In this document: in pieces, positions 1 through 8,054 of the stretch
How positions within the stretch are numbered: the stretch's first letter is position 1
Layout of the letters: each line of letters begins with the position of its first letter
Notes under the pieces: generated by a model
Databases searched by the model: none
Told to the model about the DNA's origin: nothing
The model's input: only the letters and a program-made list of their open reading frames with translations
NCBI RefSeq assembly: GCF_009755355.1
Contig: NZ_WQLB01000015.1
Location: forward strand, 35,009-99,008
Source of the DNA: Deinococcus arboris
Lineage (GTDB): Bacteria; Deinococcota; Deinococci; Deinococcales; Deinococcaceae
Length of the DNA: 64,000 bases
Reading direction: 5' to 3'
Made by a program: the position numbers and the translations under genes

Positions 1-595
1 TGACCATCAGGGGCCAGAACACGAAGACCATGCCGAACGCCAAAGGCAGGCTGATGAGCAGGGCGGTCCAGCCCCAGCGGCGCGCCGCCCAGACCATCAG
101 GGGCAGCAGCGCACTGGCGTAGAGCTCGATGGCCAGGGTCCATAGGGGGGGGTTGACGCGGTTGGCCTCGAACCAGCCCCCCAGGCCGAGCGTCAGCACG
201 CCCTGGAGGTCTAGGCCGGTTAGGGGCTCGGTCAGGATGGGCAAGAGCCCGTGCGGGGCCAGATCAGCGGGCAGACTGGCGGCGAGCGGCCGGGCCAGGC
301 CGAGGCCAAGCACAGCACCCAGCAGGCCCAGGGGGGCCAGGCGGCGCAGGCGGGCGGCCAGGTAGGGCCACAGAGCCGGCCGGCGCACATAACTGCGGGC
401 GACGACCAGGCCGCTCAGGACGAAAAAGACGTCGACGGCAGGGGCTCCGAAGTGCCACAGCAGATAGTCGAACGAGCTGGGCTGGGTGCGCCCAGGCAGA
501 AAGGTGAGGGCGGCGACGTGGCTGAGCACCACGGCGAGCGCCAGCAGGCCGCGGAGACCGTCAAAGGCAAGCACACGGGGGTGTGGGGTGGACAT
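1..595 (-). CDS. Acyltransferase 3 family membrane protein, C-terminus beyond window
   Basis: The reading frame starts at an ATG at 595 and runs off the window edge, giving 198 residues. The N-terminus contains FDGLRGLLALAVVLSH and later DVFFVLSGLVVARS and PPLWTLAIELYA, the hallmark blocks of the acyltransferase-3 family of integral membrane O-acyltransferases, which acylate sugars or envelope polymers. Several hydrophobic segments are visible. A GGAGG lies about 6 bases before the ATG, and a promoter of the recurring type lies at 650-677 with a hairpin in the leader. The substrate cannot be told. Its link to the plasmid genes that follow is unclear. Confidence 0.85.
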   Translation of the reverse strand, partial: MSTPHPRVLAFDGLRGLLALAVVLSHVAALTFLPGRTQPSSFDYLLWHFGAPAVDVFFVLSGLVVARSYVRRPALWPYLAARLRRLAPLGLLGAVLGLGLARPLAASLPADLAPHGLLPILTEPLTGLDLQGVLTLGLGGWFEANRVNPPLWTLAIELYASALLPLMVWAARRWGWTALLISLPLAFGMVFVFWPLMV

Positions 596-615
596 GGGGG
601 CGCCTCCAGAGCAAC

Positions 616-647
616 GTCGCGCGCCCCAAGGCTGTGGGGCGCACGAC
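616..647 (-). promoter_or_regulatory. Leader hairpin of the acyltransferase gene
   Basis: The leader between the promoter and the SD can form a stem with arms GCGCCCCA/TGGGGCGC and a six-base loop. It resembles the intercistronic hairpins at 10-32 kb but lacks the same orientation of flanking bases. Confidence 0.45.
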
Positions 648-649
648 GC

Positions 650-677
650 AGCTTAGGAAAGGTCAGGTTCCCGCCAG
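650..677 (-). promoter_or_regulatory. Promoter of the recurring AACCTG type (acyltransferase gene)
   Basis: Read on the minus strand: CTGGCG as -35, a 16-bp spacer starting GGAACCTG, and TAAGCT as -10. The same arrangement precedes about eleven other genes in this window. It fires leftward, with a leader of roughly 50 bases. Confidence 0.55.
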
Positions 678-749
678 CCACCCAAAAAAGGCCGTCCTAT
701 CTTGCAGGGCTACAGGGCGTTTGCTTCGCTGAACGTGGTACACCAGAGC

Positions 750-3700
750 ATGGGTGTTTCAGGCACAGACCTCGTCACTTGGGCTGGTGGCCAAGCCGCA
801 ACGACTCAACTTCCTGAGCTGGTGCGCAGACTCATCTTGGCCACGAGTCGCGCGCAGGTGAGTATGCGTGCTGGCGACGGCGTTCGCGAAGTGGGCTTTG
901 ACGGTATCGTCCACCTTGATACGCCGCACTCTTTTATTCCTCAAGGTGACTCGGTCTGGGAAATGGGCGTCAACGCTGATCCTCTCCGAAAAGCTAATGG
1001 CGACTACAGAACCCGCACGGATAAGCCATTAACGGTCACCCCGGCGGAAACCACCTTCGTTTTTGTGACTCCAAGACGGTGGCCAGAGAAAGGGGAATGG
1101 ATTCAGCGCCGACTTGCGGAAAACGTCTGGCGCGACGTGCGCGTCCTCGACGCTGACGATCTTGAGAGCTGGCTCAGCACCGCGCCAGCCGTTGACACCT
1201 GGCTGGCCCCTTTGGTCGGTCACCTGACGGTCGGTGTCAGTACGGTCGAGCAGTTCTGGTCTCAATGGTCCGAGGCCACCAACCCGCCTTTTACCCCAGA
1301 AGTCCTGACTGTCGGCTGGAAAGACGACCCAGTGTCTACACTGCGCACATTTCTCGCGGCTGAGCCTGGTGCGCGCGGCCTATCAGGCGAATCGCCCCAG
1401 ATGGCCGAGGCCTTCATCGCCGCCACCCTCATGGCGTGGCCTGGTGTTGAAGGTGAACAGGTCCGTGCCCGTACGCTGTTCGTCGGTCAGGAAAGCGCAT
1501 GGACAAATGCCGTCGTCCAGGGTAAATCCTCTATCCTGGTGCCTCTCTTTCCCCAGCGCTCGCACGTTACCTCTGCGGTTCACCAGGGCCATCATGTCCT
1601 CGTGCCGCTTGGACGGCGTGACGGCAGTATCAGGCAGGTGATCGTGCTTAGCCGTCAACAGCGGCGTGTCCTTCGAGAGGCGCTTGTCCGTATGGGGGTG
1701 CCTGAAACTCAACTCGAATCCCTCGCCACACTCGGCCGCCGAAGCCTCCTGGCCCTTCGGCGGCGCTTGGCCCATCTTGAAGCGGTTCATACCCCTCCCT
1801 GGGCCGGCCAAAACCTAGTCGCCCCTATGCTGGCTGGCGCTTGGATCGATACACAATCCGGCGACCAGCAGGCCCTGGCACAACTGGCGGGTGAGCAAGA
1901 CTACGCGGCAGTTCAGCGAGCGGTCATCGGCCTGGCACAGCAGAATGAGCCCCCGCTCCGGCGCACCGGTTCAAGTTGGCTCCTGACATCCAAGGAGGAC
2001 GCCTGGACCCTTCTGGCACCTACCCTGATGGAAGCCAACCTCAACCGCCTCGTAAACGTTGTCCAGACCGTCTTAGGCACTGTTGACCCAGCATTGGCTC
2101 TGCCTGCTGAACAACGACCTATGGCGGCGCTCTATGGGAAGGTTCATCCTTACTCGGAGTTGCTGCGAGAAGAGTTGGCCGACACGCTCGCTTTGATGGG
2201 GGCCCGCTCCGCTGACACGTCCTGGTACCTTCTCGAATCGCCTCAAACCTACGTGGATCAGATTGTTCGCTCCCTCCTGAGCACCCGTACAACGGATGCC
2301 TGGACTTCCCTGGCGCCGGCTTTCCCTCAATTGGCCGAGGCCGCTCCAGACGTGTTTTTGACGGCTGTTGAGCAGGCGCTGGCTTCAGGCACGCCCTCTT
2401 TGGTCGACCTCTTTCAAGATGCCAAATCGCAAGTCTTCGGCCATTCTTCGCCACACATTTTCTTGCTGTTGGCGTTAGAAGGGCTCGCTTGGTTGCCAAC
2501 CTTTTTCAGCCGCGCGACGTTGCTCCTCGGCCGCTTGAGTGACTTGGACCCAGGAGGCCAAACCCTCAATCGGCCGTCCAACAGCCTGGCCGAGGTATTC
2601 AGTCCCTGGCTCAGAAACACGGATGTAGGAGTCGCAGACAAATTGAGAGGGGTAGATGTCCTGCGCGAACAACTGCCAGACGTTGGCTGGCGCCTCATGC
2701 TGGCCCTGGTGGTCACTGACGGGGTGAGTGGTCGAACCAGGACGCCGAATTGGCGTGATTGGGGACAGGATCTGCCGTGGCAACTCCCGGAAGAACAGAT
2801 CATCGAGATGCTTGCCGAAATCAGAAACCGACTTCTGCAAGATGCTGGGGGTTGCAGTGACCGGCTGTTGGGATTGCTTCAGGAGTATCGGCATTTCGAC
2901 CCCCTCCAGCAAGACACTCTCTGCCAGGCCATTCACACGGCAGCCCAAGCCCCAGACGCCCAGACAGTCATTTGGGAGGCACTTCGGGAATTTGTCGCCT
3001 CTCAGTATGAATTTCCAACGGCGCATTGGGCTATAACCGGCGGGCCACTGCAGAAACTGGAACAGTTGCGGGACCAACTCCAACCAACGGATGTGATCGC
3101 CAAGAACAAGTGGGTCTTCAGTCAATCCCCGACACTAGGTCTTCAAACTCATCCCATAGATTTTGGCAAGCACCACGAGCTGTGGATGCAGGCACAAACG
3201 ACAGCTGTTGCCGATGTCTTGGCCAGCGCACAAGCAGACGGCATTCAGAGCCTGTTGGAGAACAGCGACCCTAGTGCGGCGCAAGCCATCGGCCAGGCCG
3301 TTGGCCGACTACCTCATACCCTGTTCAATGACCCACAGAGCCTGTTGACCTTCATTCAGACCAGTCCACAGGGCGCAGGCTTTGCCGCAGGCCTGCTCCT
3401 GGCTTGGCGTTTTTCGCAACGTCGAAAAGAGATCACGGCGCTGCTCACTCGACCTGAATTCACTGCCAGAGCAGCGGCGGAGCAGGCTTTCTTGCTTCAG
3501 GCGTTGCCCGCTGACACAGAGACGTGGTCACTCGTTCAGAGCCTTGGCGGGGAGGTGGCGCAGGCTTACTGGCAGCAAGTCTCTGTCTTTGAGGTCGGCC
3601 GCGAGTCGACAGAAGCGGCTGAAGAGGCTTACCGCCAATTCCGAACCTACGAACAGCACACGACTGCCTTCTATTTAGCTCAGCTGCGGTCCCTCGATCT

Positions 3701-4484
3701 ACCGGGGCATGAATGGCTGAGCTTATTGGAGGCCTTCGAGGAGCAAGACGCTGCCTTCGTCCGAGATCAGGCCCACCACATTCGCGAGCTGCTGGAAGAG
3801 TTAGCCGAGCGGACTGACGTGGACCAATCGAAACTGGCCCAAACAGCATGGGCGTACCTTCCCCTATACGGCTACAGCCAAGCTCCTGCCGCGCTCAATC
3901 AAGCTTTGCTCGCGGATCCAGAGCTGTACGCCACGATATTCCTTACCGCGTTTCCTGGCGCAGCTGGACAAAGCGACGAAGATCAGGAGGGGAAAAAGCG
4001 CCGAGAACGGGCCGCACATTTGCTCTGGATGCTTCGGGGCGTGCCAGGCACAGCCAACGGTCAGCTTCCCGATGAGGCCACCCTGCACGCGTGGTACACC
4101 GCAGTGCAGGCACGGCTCAAAGCGCAAGACCGAGGCCGCATAGGCGACAGCCAGATTGGGCAATTGCTGGCCACTGCGCCCGCACAAGATGGGCAATGGC
4201 CGCCACCAGTGGTGTGCACCTTGATTGAGTTCGCCAAAAGTGAAGCGTTAGAGGACGGCTTTCGGCTGGGTCGGTACAACCTCAGGGGAGGCACCAATCG
4301 CGACCTCGACTCTGGCGGTGATCTGGAAAGGGAACTGGTGGCCCAATATCAGCAGCAGGCGCAAACTGTAGAGGCGCGCTGGCCCCGTACAGCGCAGTGT
4401 CTACGGGAGTTGGCTCAAATGTACGAACAGGAGGCCCGCCGCCATGATGACGACGCGGAGCTGACTCAGGACAGGTGGACTTGA
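750..4484 (+). CDS. Large defence-like protein with nuclease-like N-terminal domain
   Basis: A 1,245-residue protein if started at the ATG at 750; an in-frame ATG at 702 would add 16 residues that look non-conserved. The first 170 residues contain GFDGIV, VWEMG, LRKANGDYRTRT and TFVFVTPRRW. The spacing D51, E71, K81 fits a PD-(D/E)xK-like nuclease fold. A weak nucleotide-binding-like region (GLSGESPQMAEAF) may follow near residue 220. The remaining 900 residues are largely helical and repeat-like, with no recognisable domain. Size and architecture resemble large antiviral NTPase or effector proteins, but function is inferred. It stands alone on the plus strand, divergent from the acyltransferase gene, with no clear SD. 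Base composition is slightly less GC-rich than the neighbours, suggesting acquisition. Confidence 0.6.
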   Translation: MGVSGTDLVTWAGGQAATTQLPELVRRLILATSRAQVSMRAGDGVREVGFDGIVHLDTPHSFIPQGDSVWEMGVNADPLRKANGDYRTRTDKPLTVTPAETTFVFVTPRRWPEKGEWIQRRLAENVWRDVRVLDADDLESWLSTAPAVDTWLAPLVGHLTVGVSTVEQFWSQWSEATNPPFTPEVLTVGWKDDPVSTLRTFLAAEPGARGLSGESPQMAEAFIAATLMAWPGVEGEQVRARTLFVGQESAWTNAVVQGKSSILVPLFPQRSHVTSAVHQGHHVLVPLGRRDGSIRQVIVLSRQQRRVLREALVRMGVPETQLESLATLGRRSLLALRRRLAHLEAVHTPPWAGQNLVAPMLAGAWIDTQSGDQQALAQLAGEQDYAAVQRAVIGLAQQNEPPLRRTGSSWLLTSKEDAWTLLAPTLMEANLNRLVNVVQTVLGTVDPALALPAEQRPMAALYGKVHPYSELLREELADTLALMGARSADTSWYLLESPQTYVDQIVRSLLSTRTTDAWTSLAPAFPQLAEAAPDVFLTAVEQALASGTPSLVDLFQDAKSQVFGHSSPHIFLLLALEGLAWLPTFFSRATLLLGRLSDLDPGGQTLNRPSNSLAEVFSPWLRNTDVGVADKLRGVDVLREQLPDVGWRLMLALVVTDGVSGRTRTPNWRDWGQDLPWQLPEEQIIEMLAEIRNRLLQDAGGCSDRLLGLLQEYRHFDPLQQDTLCQAIHTAAQAPDAQTVIWEALREFVASQYEFPTAHWAITGGPLQKLEQLRDQLQPTDVIAKNKWVFSQSPTLGLQTHPIDFGKHHELWMQAQTTAVADVLASAQADGIQSLLENSDPSAAQAIGQAVGRLPHTLFNDPQSLLTFIQTSPQGAGFAAGLLLAWRFSQRRKEITALLTRPEFTARAAAEQAFLLQALPADTETWSLVQSLGGEVAQAYWQQVSVFEVGRESTEAAEEAYRQFRTYEQHTTAFYLAQLRSLDLPGHEWLSLLEAFEEQDAAFVRDQAHHIRELLEELAERTDVDQSKLAQTAWAYLPLYGYSQAPAALNQALLADPELYATIFLTAFPGAAGQSDEDQEGKKRRERAAHLLWMLRGVPGTANGQLPDEATLHAWYTAVQARLKAQDRGRIGDSQIGQLLATAPAQDGQWPPPVVCTLIEFAKSEALEDGFRLGRYNLRGGTNRDLDSGGDLERELVAQYQQQAQTVEARWPRTAQCLRELAQMYEQEARRHDDDAELTQDRWT

Positions 4485-4550
4485 GGACTCTAGACGCGCA
4501 CATCGATTTGAGACCTTAACGGGAGAACTATTCAAGGCTGGAATTTGGGG

Positions 4551-4867
4551 TCAAGTGAGAGTAGGAACAGGAACTTACCCTAAGGGTCGACGTGTCCAGT
4601 TGGGGTATACCCCAGCCCCACACGGCAGCGCGCTGATGAACAGGGTATTGAGGTGTCAAGTTAGGGTCCCCTTTCGGTCAATCTGACAGGTGTCAGGGGA
4701 TATCTGGATGTCAACTTGACACCCGCGATGGCGGTGGCTCTCTTCTTCGCACACGGTCTTTTCGACTCGAATTCACGATTGGCGCAAAATTGTACGGTAA
4801 GCGCAATTCTTCGTCTAAGACGCTGTTTTTCCTCTTAGGGTAAGTTTCTGTTCCTACTCTCACTTGA
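4551..4867. repeat. 317-bp element bounded by 34-bp inverted repeats
   Basis: 4551-4584 and 4834-4867 are inverted copies matching at 33 of 34 positions (each begins TCAAGTGAGAGTAGG on its own strand). Inside, GGTGTCAAGTT at 4652-4662 is mirrored by AACTTGACACC at 4713-4723. There are thus two TCAAGT-type repeats on each side in opposite orientation, as at the ends of transposons with multiple transposase-binding sites. There is no coding frame inside. It may be a non-autonomous element or an empty transposon scar. The flanks 4485-4550 and 4868-5052 hold no convincing gene. Confidence 0.6.
4601..4614. repeat. Perfect 14-bp palindrome
   Basis: TGGGGTATACCCCA reads the same on both strands. 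It lies inside the inverted-repeat element and looks like an operator or protein-binding site. Its partner is unknown. Confidence 0.4.
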
Positions 4868-5052
4868 GGCCAATTTCTGTTCCTTGTTTAGTGCGACCTC
4901 TGAAGATGACGTTGGGGCTTTCCACTTGTTGGAATAACACCTCAGGTCAGCGATCAGATTATCCGGGCCCTCACCGACTGGGTCTGGTTAAGCTCTGATG
5001 GCATCAGCCTTGTCCTGTGCCAACAGTTCTGGATCAGTGGGTGCGCCTCGAC

Positions 5053-5553
5053 TCAACGGCGCTGGTGCACGATGGCGTCGCCCACGAAAGTCGGCGGCCG
5101 CCACTGCCGGTTGAGCGGGCTGCTCGCGGCAATCTCCGCTTCGGTGTGCTGCGCCTTGGGGTGCAGGCCTGCGAGCTGCTCCGCCAGGAAGCGCCGCGCA
5201 CGCACGTAGTCCAGCGTCAGAGGCTCCAGCAGTGACGCTGTCCCCAGGTCGGTCCCCAGCACCTCGACGGTGGTGGCCAGCGTGGCGGGGTCCGCGGTGA
5301 AGTGCAGCTGCGCGCGCTCCACGTCGGCGGGCGTCAGCAGCGGCGCCAGGCGGTCGCGGAACAGCGGGTCCGCCAGCAGGGCGGCCACGGGCAGGTGGCC
5401 GTCGAGCACCACGTGCAGGCGCGGCGCGCTGTGCGGGCGCAGCGCTTCGACGTTCAGGGCGAAGATCACAGGCTGCAGGGGGCTGTCCTGAATGGCCGCT
5501 TTCATGGTGTCGATGGCCTGGGTGTACGCGGCAAGCAGTTCGGTGAAGGTCAT
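5053..5553 (-). CDS. Hypothetical protein, 166 aa
   Basis: I do not recognise this family. The start at 5553 (MTFTELLAAYTQ) is chosen because AGGAG lies 6 bases upstream; a longer frame to 5601 has no SD. The protein is soluble, rich in Leu, Ala and Arg, with alternating helical stretches and no signal peptide. It lies downstream of a secreted micro-ORF (5647-5766) and a strong hairpin (5603-5633), in the same orientation. Confidence 0.6.
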   Translation of the reverse strand: MTFTELLAAYTQAIDTMKAAIQDSPLQPVIFALNVEALRPHSAPRLHVVLDGHLPVAALLADPLFRDRLAPLLTPADVERAQLHFTADPATLATTVEVLGTDLGTASLLEPLTLDYVRARRFLAEQLAGLHPKAQHTEAEIAASSPLNRQWRPPTFVGDAIVHQRR

Positions 5554-5602
5554 GGCAGCTCCTGGCCCAGCGGGCGGGTGAGAGGACTTGATCATAGACA
5601 AC

Positions 5603-5633
5603 GCCTGCCTCTGCCGGGTGGGCAGGGGCAGGC
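5603..5633 (-). terminator. Long hairpin between micro-ORF and 5053-5553
   Basis: On the minus strand the arms GCCTGCC and GGCAGGC enclose CTGCC/GGCAG, giving a nearly continuous 13-bp stem with one mismatch and a five-base loop. No T-tract follows, so it may be an attenuator or mRNA-stability element rather than an intrinsic terminator. Confidence 0.45.
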
Positions 5634-5646
5634 GGACCAGGGGGCG

Positions 5647-5766
5647 CTACATAATTTCGGAGCCGATCCCCGGCGCGGCTGGGGGGGCCGACGACCGCTC
5701 AGCGGCGTGCTGGGCGGTCGCCTGGCTGGGGAACAGCAGCGTCAGGAGCAGGTGCCAGATGGACAT
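5647..5766 (-). CDS. Micro-ORF, 39 aa, signal-like N-terminus, ends in IGSE motif
   Basis: Starts MSIWHLLLTLLFPSQATA, a short hydrophobic stretch that could be a signal peptide with an ATA cleavage site, and ends PGIGSEIM. A strong AGGAGGTGAA ribosome-binding site precedes the ATG, which supports real translation. The C-terminal IGSE and its DNA (ATCGGCTCCGAA) recur almost exactly in the 26-residue Trp-rich micro-ORF at 29909-29989. Function unknown. Confidence 0.5.
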   Translation of the reverse strand: MSIWHLLLTLLFPSQATAQHAAERSSAPPAAPGIGSEIM

Positions 5767-5930
5767 GGTGGATTTCACCTCCTTGTGGCGCCACAGGGCG
5801 TGGCGTTCGGACTGTACTGGACCAGGTGGGCGGGCGAGGCGTCACTTGACCACGGGTGGCGGGTTGGTGGGTGCTGTCTGACCTTTTCGGCACAGTGTCT
5901 GTGTCGCCTTCTTGGCCGTCAGGCCCGCTG

Positions 5931-6989
5931 TCAGGGCTGGAGACGGGTGCCCTGTGCAGCAGGCTGGAGGGCTGGAAGCAGGGTCAGCTGGGGGGGCGTC
6001 GCCCGGGCCTGGACGTCAGGGAGCAGCGGCCCGATGAAGTCAGGGTCTCCCGGTTGGGGCACCCTGCTGACCTCTGGGGTGGCCACGGGCGTCTGTGTGA
6101 CCGGCTGAACGGTGACCGCCTGGGCCTGGCGCCGGGTGTCCTGTACCTCGACCGTCTGTGGCGGCTGGGGGACCAGGACAGGCTGGTCGCGGATCTCCAC
6201 GATCTGTGGCCTGGGCAGGGCCATCGGCGAGGCGGGTGGAGTCCAGGCCTGGAGCACCTGGGGCAGGGGCGTGAGGCCGTCCAGGAAGGCCAGGGTGAAG
6301 GTCTTGCTCCACTGCTTGGCCTTCACCCCCTGCCGGGCCTCGACCCGACCCTGCCCCGCCGCGACCGCTGTCTGCGTCCACTGGGCGCGTGTGCCGGACG
6401 GCAGCGCCACTACGCGGCCGTCCTGGTACCGCAGGCGCAGCTCCAGTTCACTTGGCGCGTCGCCGTTGAACAGGCGCAGGGTGGCGGGCCGCGCCAACGT
6501 GAAGGTGCCTGCCGGCCGCCAGCCCGAACCCTGGACCGTGGTGTTCACGCTCGTCGCCTGGACGGCCACGGGCCCGCTGATCCGCACGCCGGACGTGCGT
6601 TTGGCGAAGCTCGCTACGGTCATGCTGAGGGTGTAGCGGCCAGGGGTCAGCGGCCCGGAAAAGAGCGTGGTCTGGCCCAGCACCCCTGGGGCGAACATGC
6701 GGGTGAAGAGCACCGTGCCCTGCGCGTCACGCAGCACATAGCTGGTGTTGGGGGTGCCGGCGCGGTACTGCTCGTCCCCGATCACGCCGGGGCGCCGGGC
6801 GGCGTAGGCCGCGCCATTGAAACCGGGCTGGTCCACGGTGAGCGTCACCACGCCGGCCTGGTGGACTTGAAGTTCCAGTGTGGCCGCCCCGGCCTGGGGC
6901 CAGGCGGCGGCTTCCCCAATGGCGATCAGGCGGTGAAGAGGCGGAGGCGCGGCGGGCAGCAGGGGCAGCGCGAGCAGCAGGCTGAACAT
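5931..6989 (-). CDS. Secreted or cell-surface protein, 352 aa
   Basis: Begins with a very short positive-poor signal-like segment (MFSLLLALPLLPAAPP). The next 220 residues are beta-rich, with repeated patterns such as GRYTLSMTVASF that suggest two Ig-like or beta-sandwich domains. The last 120 residues are Pro/Val/Gln-rich and probably extended. No catalytic motif was recognised. It is preceded by a promoter of the recurring type whose -10 ends 6 bases before the ATG, so the mRNA is probably leaderless. It follows the parAB terminator in the same orientation. Confidence 0.6.
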   Translation of the reverse strand: MFSLLLALPLLPAAPPPLHRLIAIGEAAAWPQAGAATLELQVHQAGVVTLTVDQPGFNGAAYAARRPGVIGDEQYRAGTPNTSYVLRDAQGTVLFTRMFAPGVLGQTTLFSGPLTPGRYTLSMTVASFAKRTSGVRISGPVAVQATSVNTTVQGSGWRPAGTFTLARPATLRLFNGDAPSELELRLRYQDGRVVALPSGTRAQWTQTAVAAGQGRVEARQGVKAKQWSKTFTLAFLDGLTPLPQVLQAWTPPASPMALPRPQIVEIRDQPVLVPQPPQTVEVQDTRRQAQAVTVQPVTQTPVATPEVSRVPQPGDPDFIGPLLPDVQARATPPQLTLLPALQPAAQGTRLQP

Positions 6990-6995
6990 GCCGCC

Positions 6996-7023
6996 AGCCT
7001 GCCAGGATTCAGGTTCCCGCCAA
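6996..7023 (-). promoter_or_regulatory. Promoter of the recurring AACCTG type
   Basis: TTGGCG, 16-bp spacer containing GGAACCTGAATCC, then CAGGCT in the -10 position, six bases before the ATG at 6989. The -10 is weak (C instead of T at the first base), so this copy may need an activator. Confidence 0.5.
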
Positions 7024-7053
7024 GGAAAAGGGAGAAACCGCGTGGCCTCTCCC
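7024..7053 (-). terminator. Rho-independent terminator of parAB
   Basis: Minus-strand stem GGGAGAGGCC/GGTTTCTCCC (two G-T pairs) with loop ACGC, followed by TTTT. It lies 35 bases after the parB stop codon and abuts the next promoter. Confidence 0.7.
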
Positions 7054-7088
7054 CTCCCCTGTTGATCTGCCCTCAGGTATGAGCCAGA

Positions 7089-8054
7089 TCAAGAGGCCGG
7101 AGCTTCTCCCTTGCCGCGTCGACCCCGGCGCGGTGCGCGCGCCTCCTGTTGGGTGCTCAACAGCGTTTCCATCTGCTCGACCAGTTGGGCCAGCTGGTGC
7201 CGGGTTTCGGCGCTCAGGTCGCCGACCCGCCGCTCGGTCAAGGCGGTTTTCACGCGGTCCACCAGCATCTTGGCCTCGGAGGGGGCGTCCGTGGCCTGGA
7301 GGAGTTGCTTGACCTGATGACGCACCTCTTTTGCGGTCCAGCCTTCCCGAATGGTGGTGTCGAGCAAGGCGGCGCGCTCCTCATGCTCGCCCAGCGGCAA
7401 CAGTTCAAAGGCGGCGGTGCTGGTCAGTCGGCCGGCCGCGACGGCCTCCAACTCGGCGTCGTTCAGGCTCAGGAACTTGACGTTGCGGGTGGCGAACGTG
7501 AGCAGGGTCCAGCCGCCCACCTGCTGAAGGGTCTCTTCCACGCGGTGCTCGTCGGCCTCTGTGCCGTTGCGCAGACGGTTGAGGTACGGCGGCAGGTCGC
7601 GCAGGGGATGCCCGGTGCGCTGGCTGAGCAACTCCAGCATGCCGAAGGTCTGATCGACCGGATTCATGGCCTCCCGCTGGAGGTTTTCAATCAAGGCGTA
7701 TTCCAGCAGGTCCGCGTCGGCCACCTGTTCCACGATGGCTGGAACTCCACTGAGACCAGCCAGCTGGGCGGCGCGGAAGCGGCGCTCGCCCGCCACCAGC
7801 TCGTAACGGCCGTCGGCCGCCAGGCGCAGCAGCACCGGTTGCAAGACGCCCCGCTCCCGGATTGAGGCGGCCAGCGCCTGCAGGCCCTCGTCGGTGAAGG
7901 CCTGGTCCTTCGAGTAGCGGCCCCTGGGATTGTGCCGGTCCATGACCTGGATCTGTGCGCAGGGAATGACACGGGCCCGCTGGAGATCGAGGTTGCCCAG
8001 GACGGTCGCGGGCGCTGGGGTCCGCGCCGCCATGCTGGGCCGTCCACGGGTCAT
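7089..8054 (-). CDS. parB: ParB family partition protein
   Basis: A 321-residue ParB. The ParB/Srx CTPase domain shows VLQPVLLR (70-77), the GERRFRA box (89-95) and ENLQREAMNP near 121; an HTH region and a basic C-terminal tail (RRGRRGKGE) follow. It would bind centromere sites, spread on DNA and stimulate ParA. Its start overlaps the parA stop by four bases (ATGA), so the two are translationally coupled. The middle region is less canonical than in chromosomal ParBs. Three 21-bp inverted repeats upstream of parA are the obvious binding-site candidates. Confidence 0.93.
   Translation of the reverse strand: MTRGRPSMAARTPAPATVLGNLDLQRARVIPCAQIQVMDRHNPRGRYSKDQAFTDEGLQALAASIRERGVLQPVLLRLAADGRYELVAGERRFRAAQLAGLSGVPAIVEQVADADLLEYALIENLQREAMNPVDQTFGMLELLSQRTGHPLRDLPPYLNRLRNGTEADEHRVEETLQQVGGWTLLTFATRNVKFLSLNDAELEAVAAGRLTSTAAFELLPLGEHEERAALLDTTIREGWTAKEVRHQVKQLLQATDAPSEAKMLVDRVKTALTERRVGDLSAETRHQLAQLVEQMETLLSTQQEARAPRRGRRGKGEAPAS

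Noticed and set aside
251..817. Long open frames antisense to the acyltransferase gene and many similar long opposite-strand frames across the GC-rich genes
   Set aside because: They are composition shadows: Arg/Gly/Pro/Ala-rich, with no SD and lying over clearly recognisable proteins on the other strand.
4900..5050. Possible transposase fragment downstream of the inverted-repeat element (plus-strand segment around ALTDWVW)
   Set aside because: Too short, no start, and no clear family match.
5856..7082. 408-codon plus-strand frame over the secreted protein gene
   Set aside because: Low-complexity Gly/Arg/Gln composition and no family; the minus-strand gene has a promoter and signal peptide.
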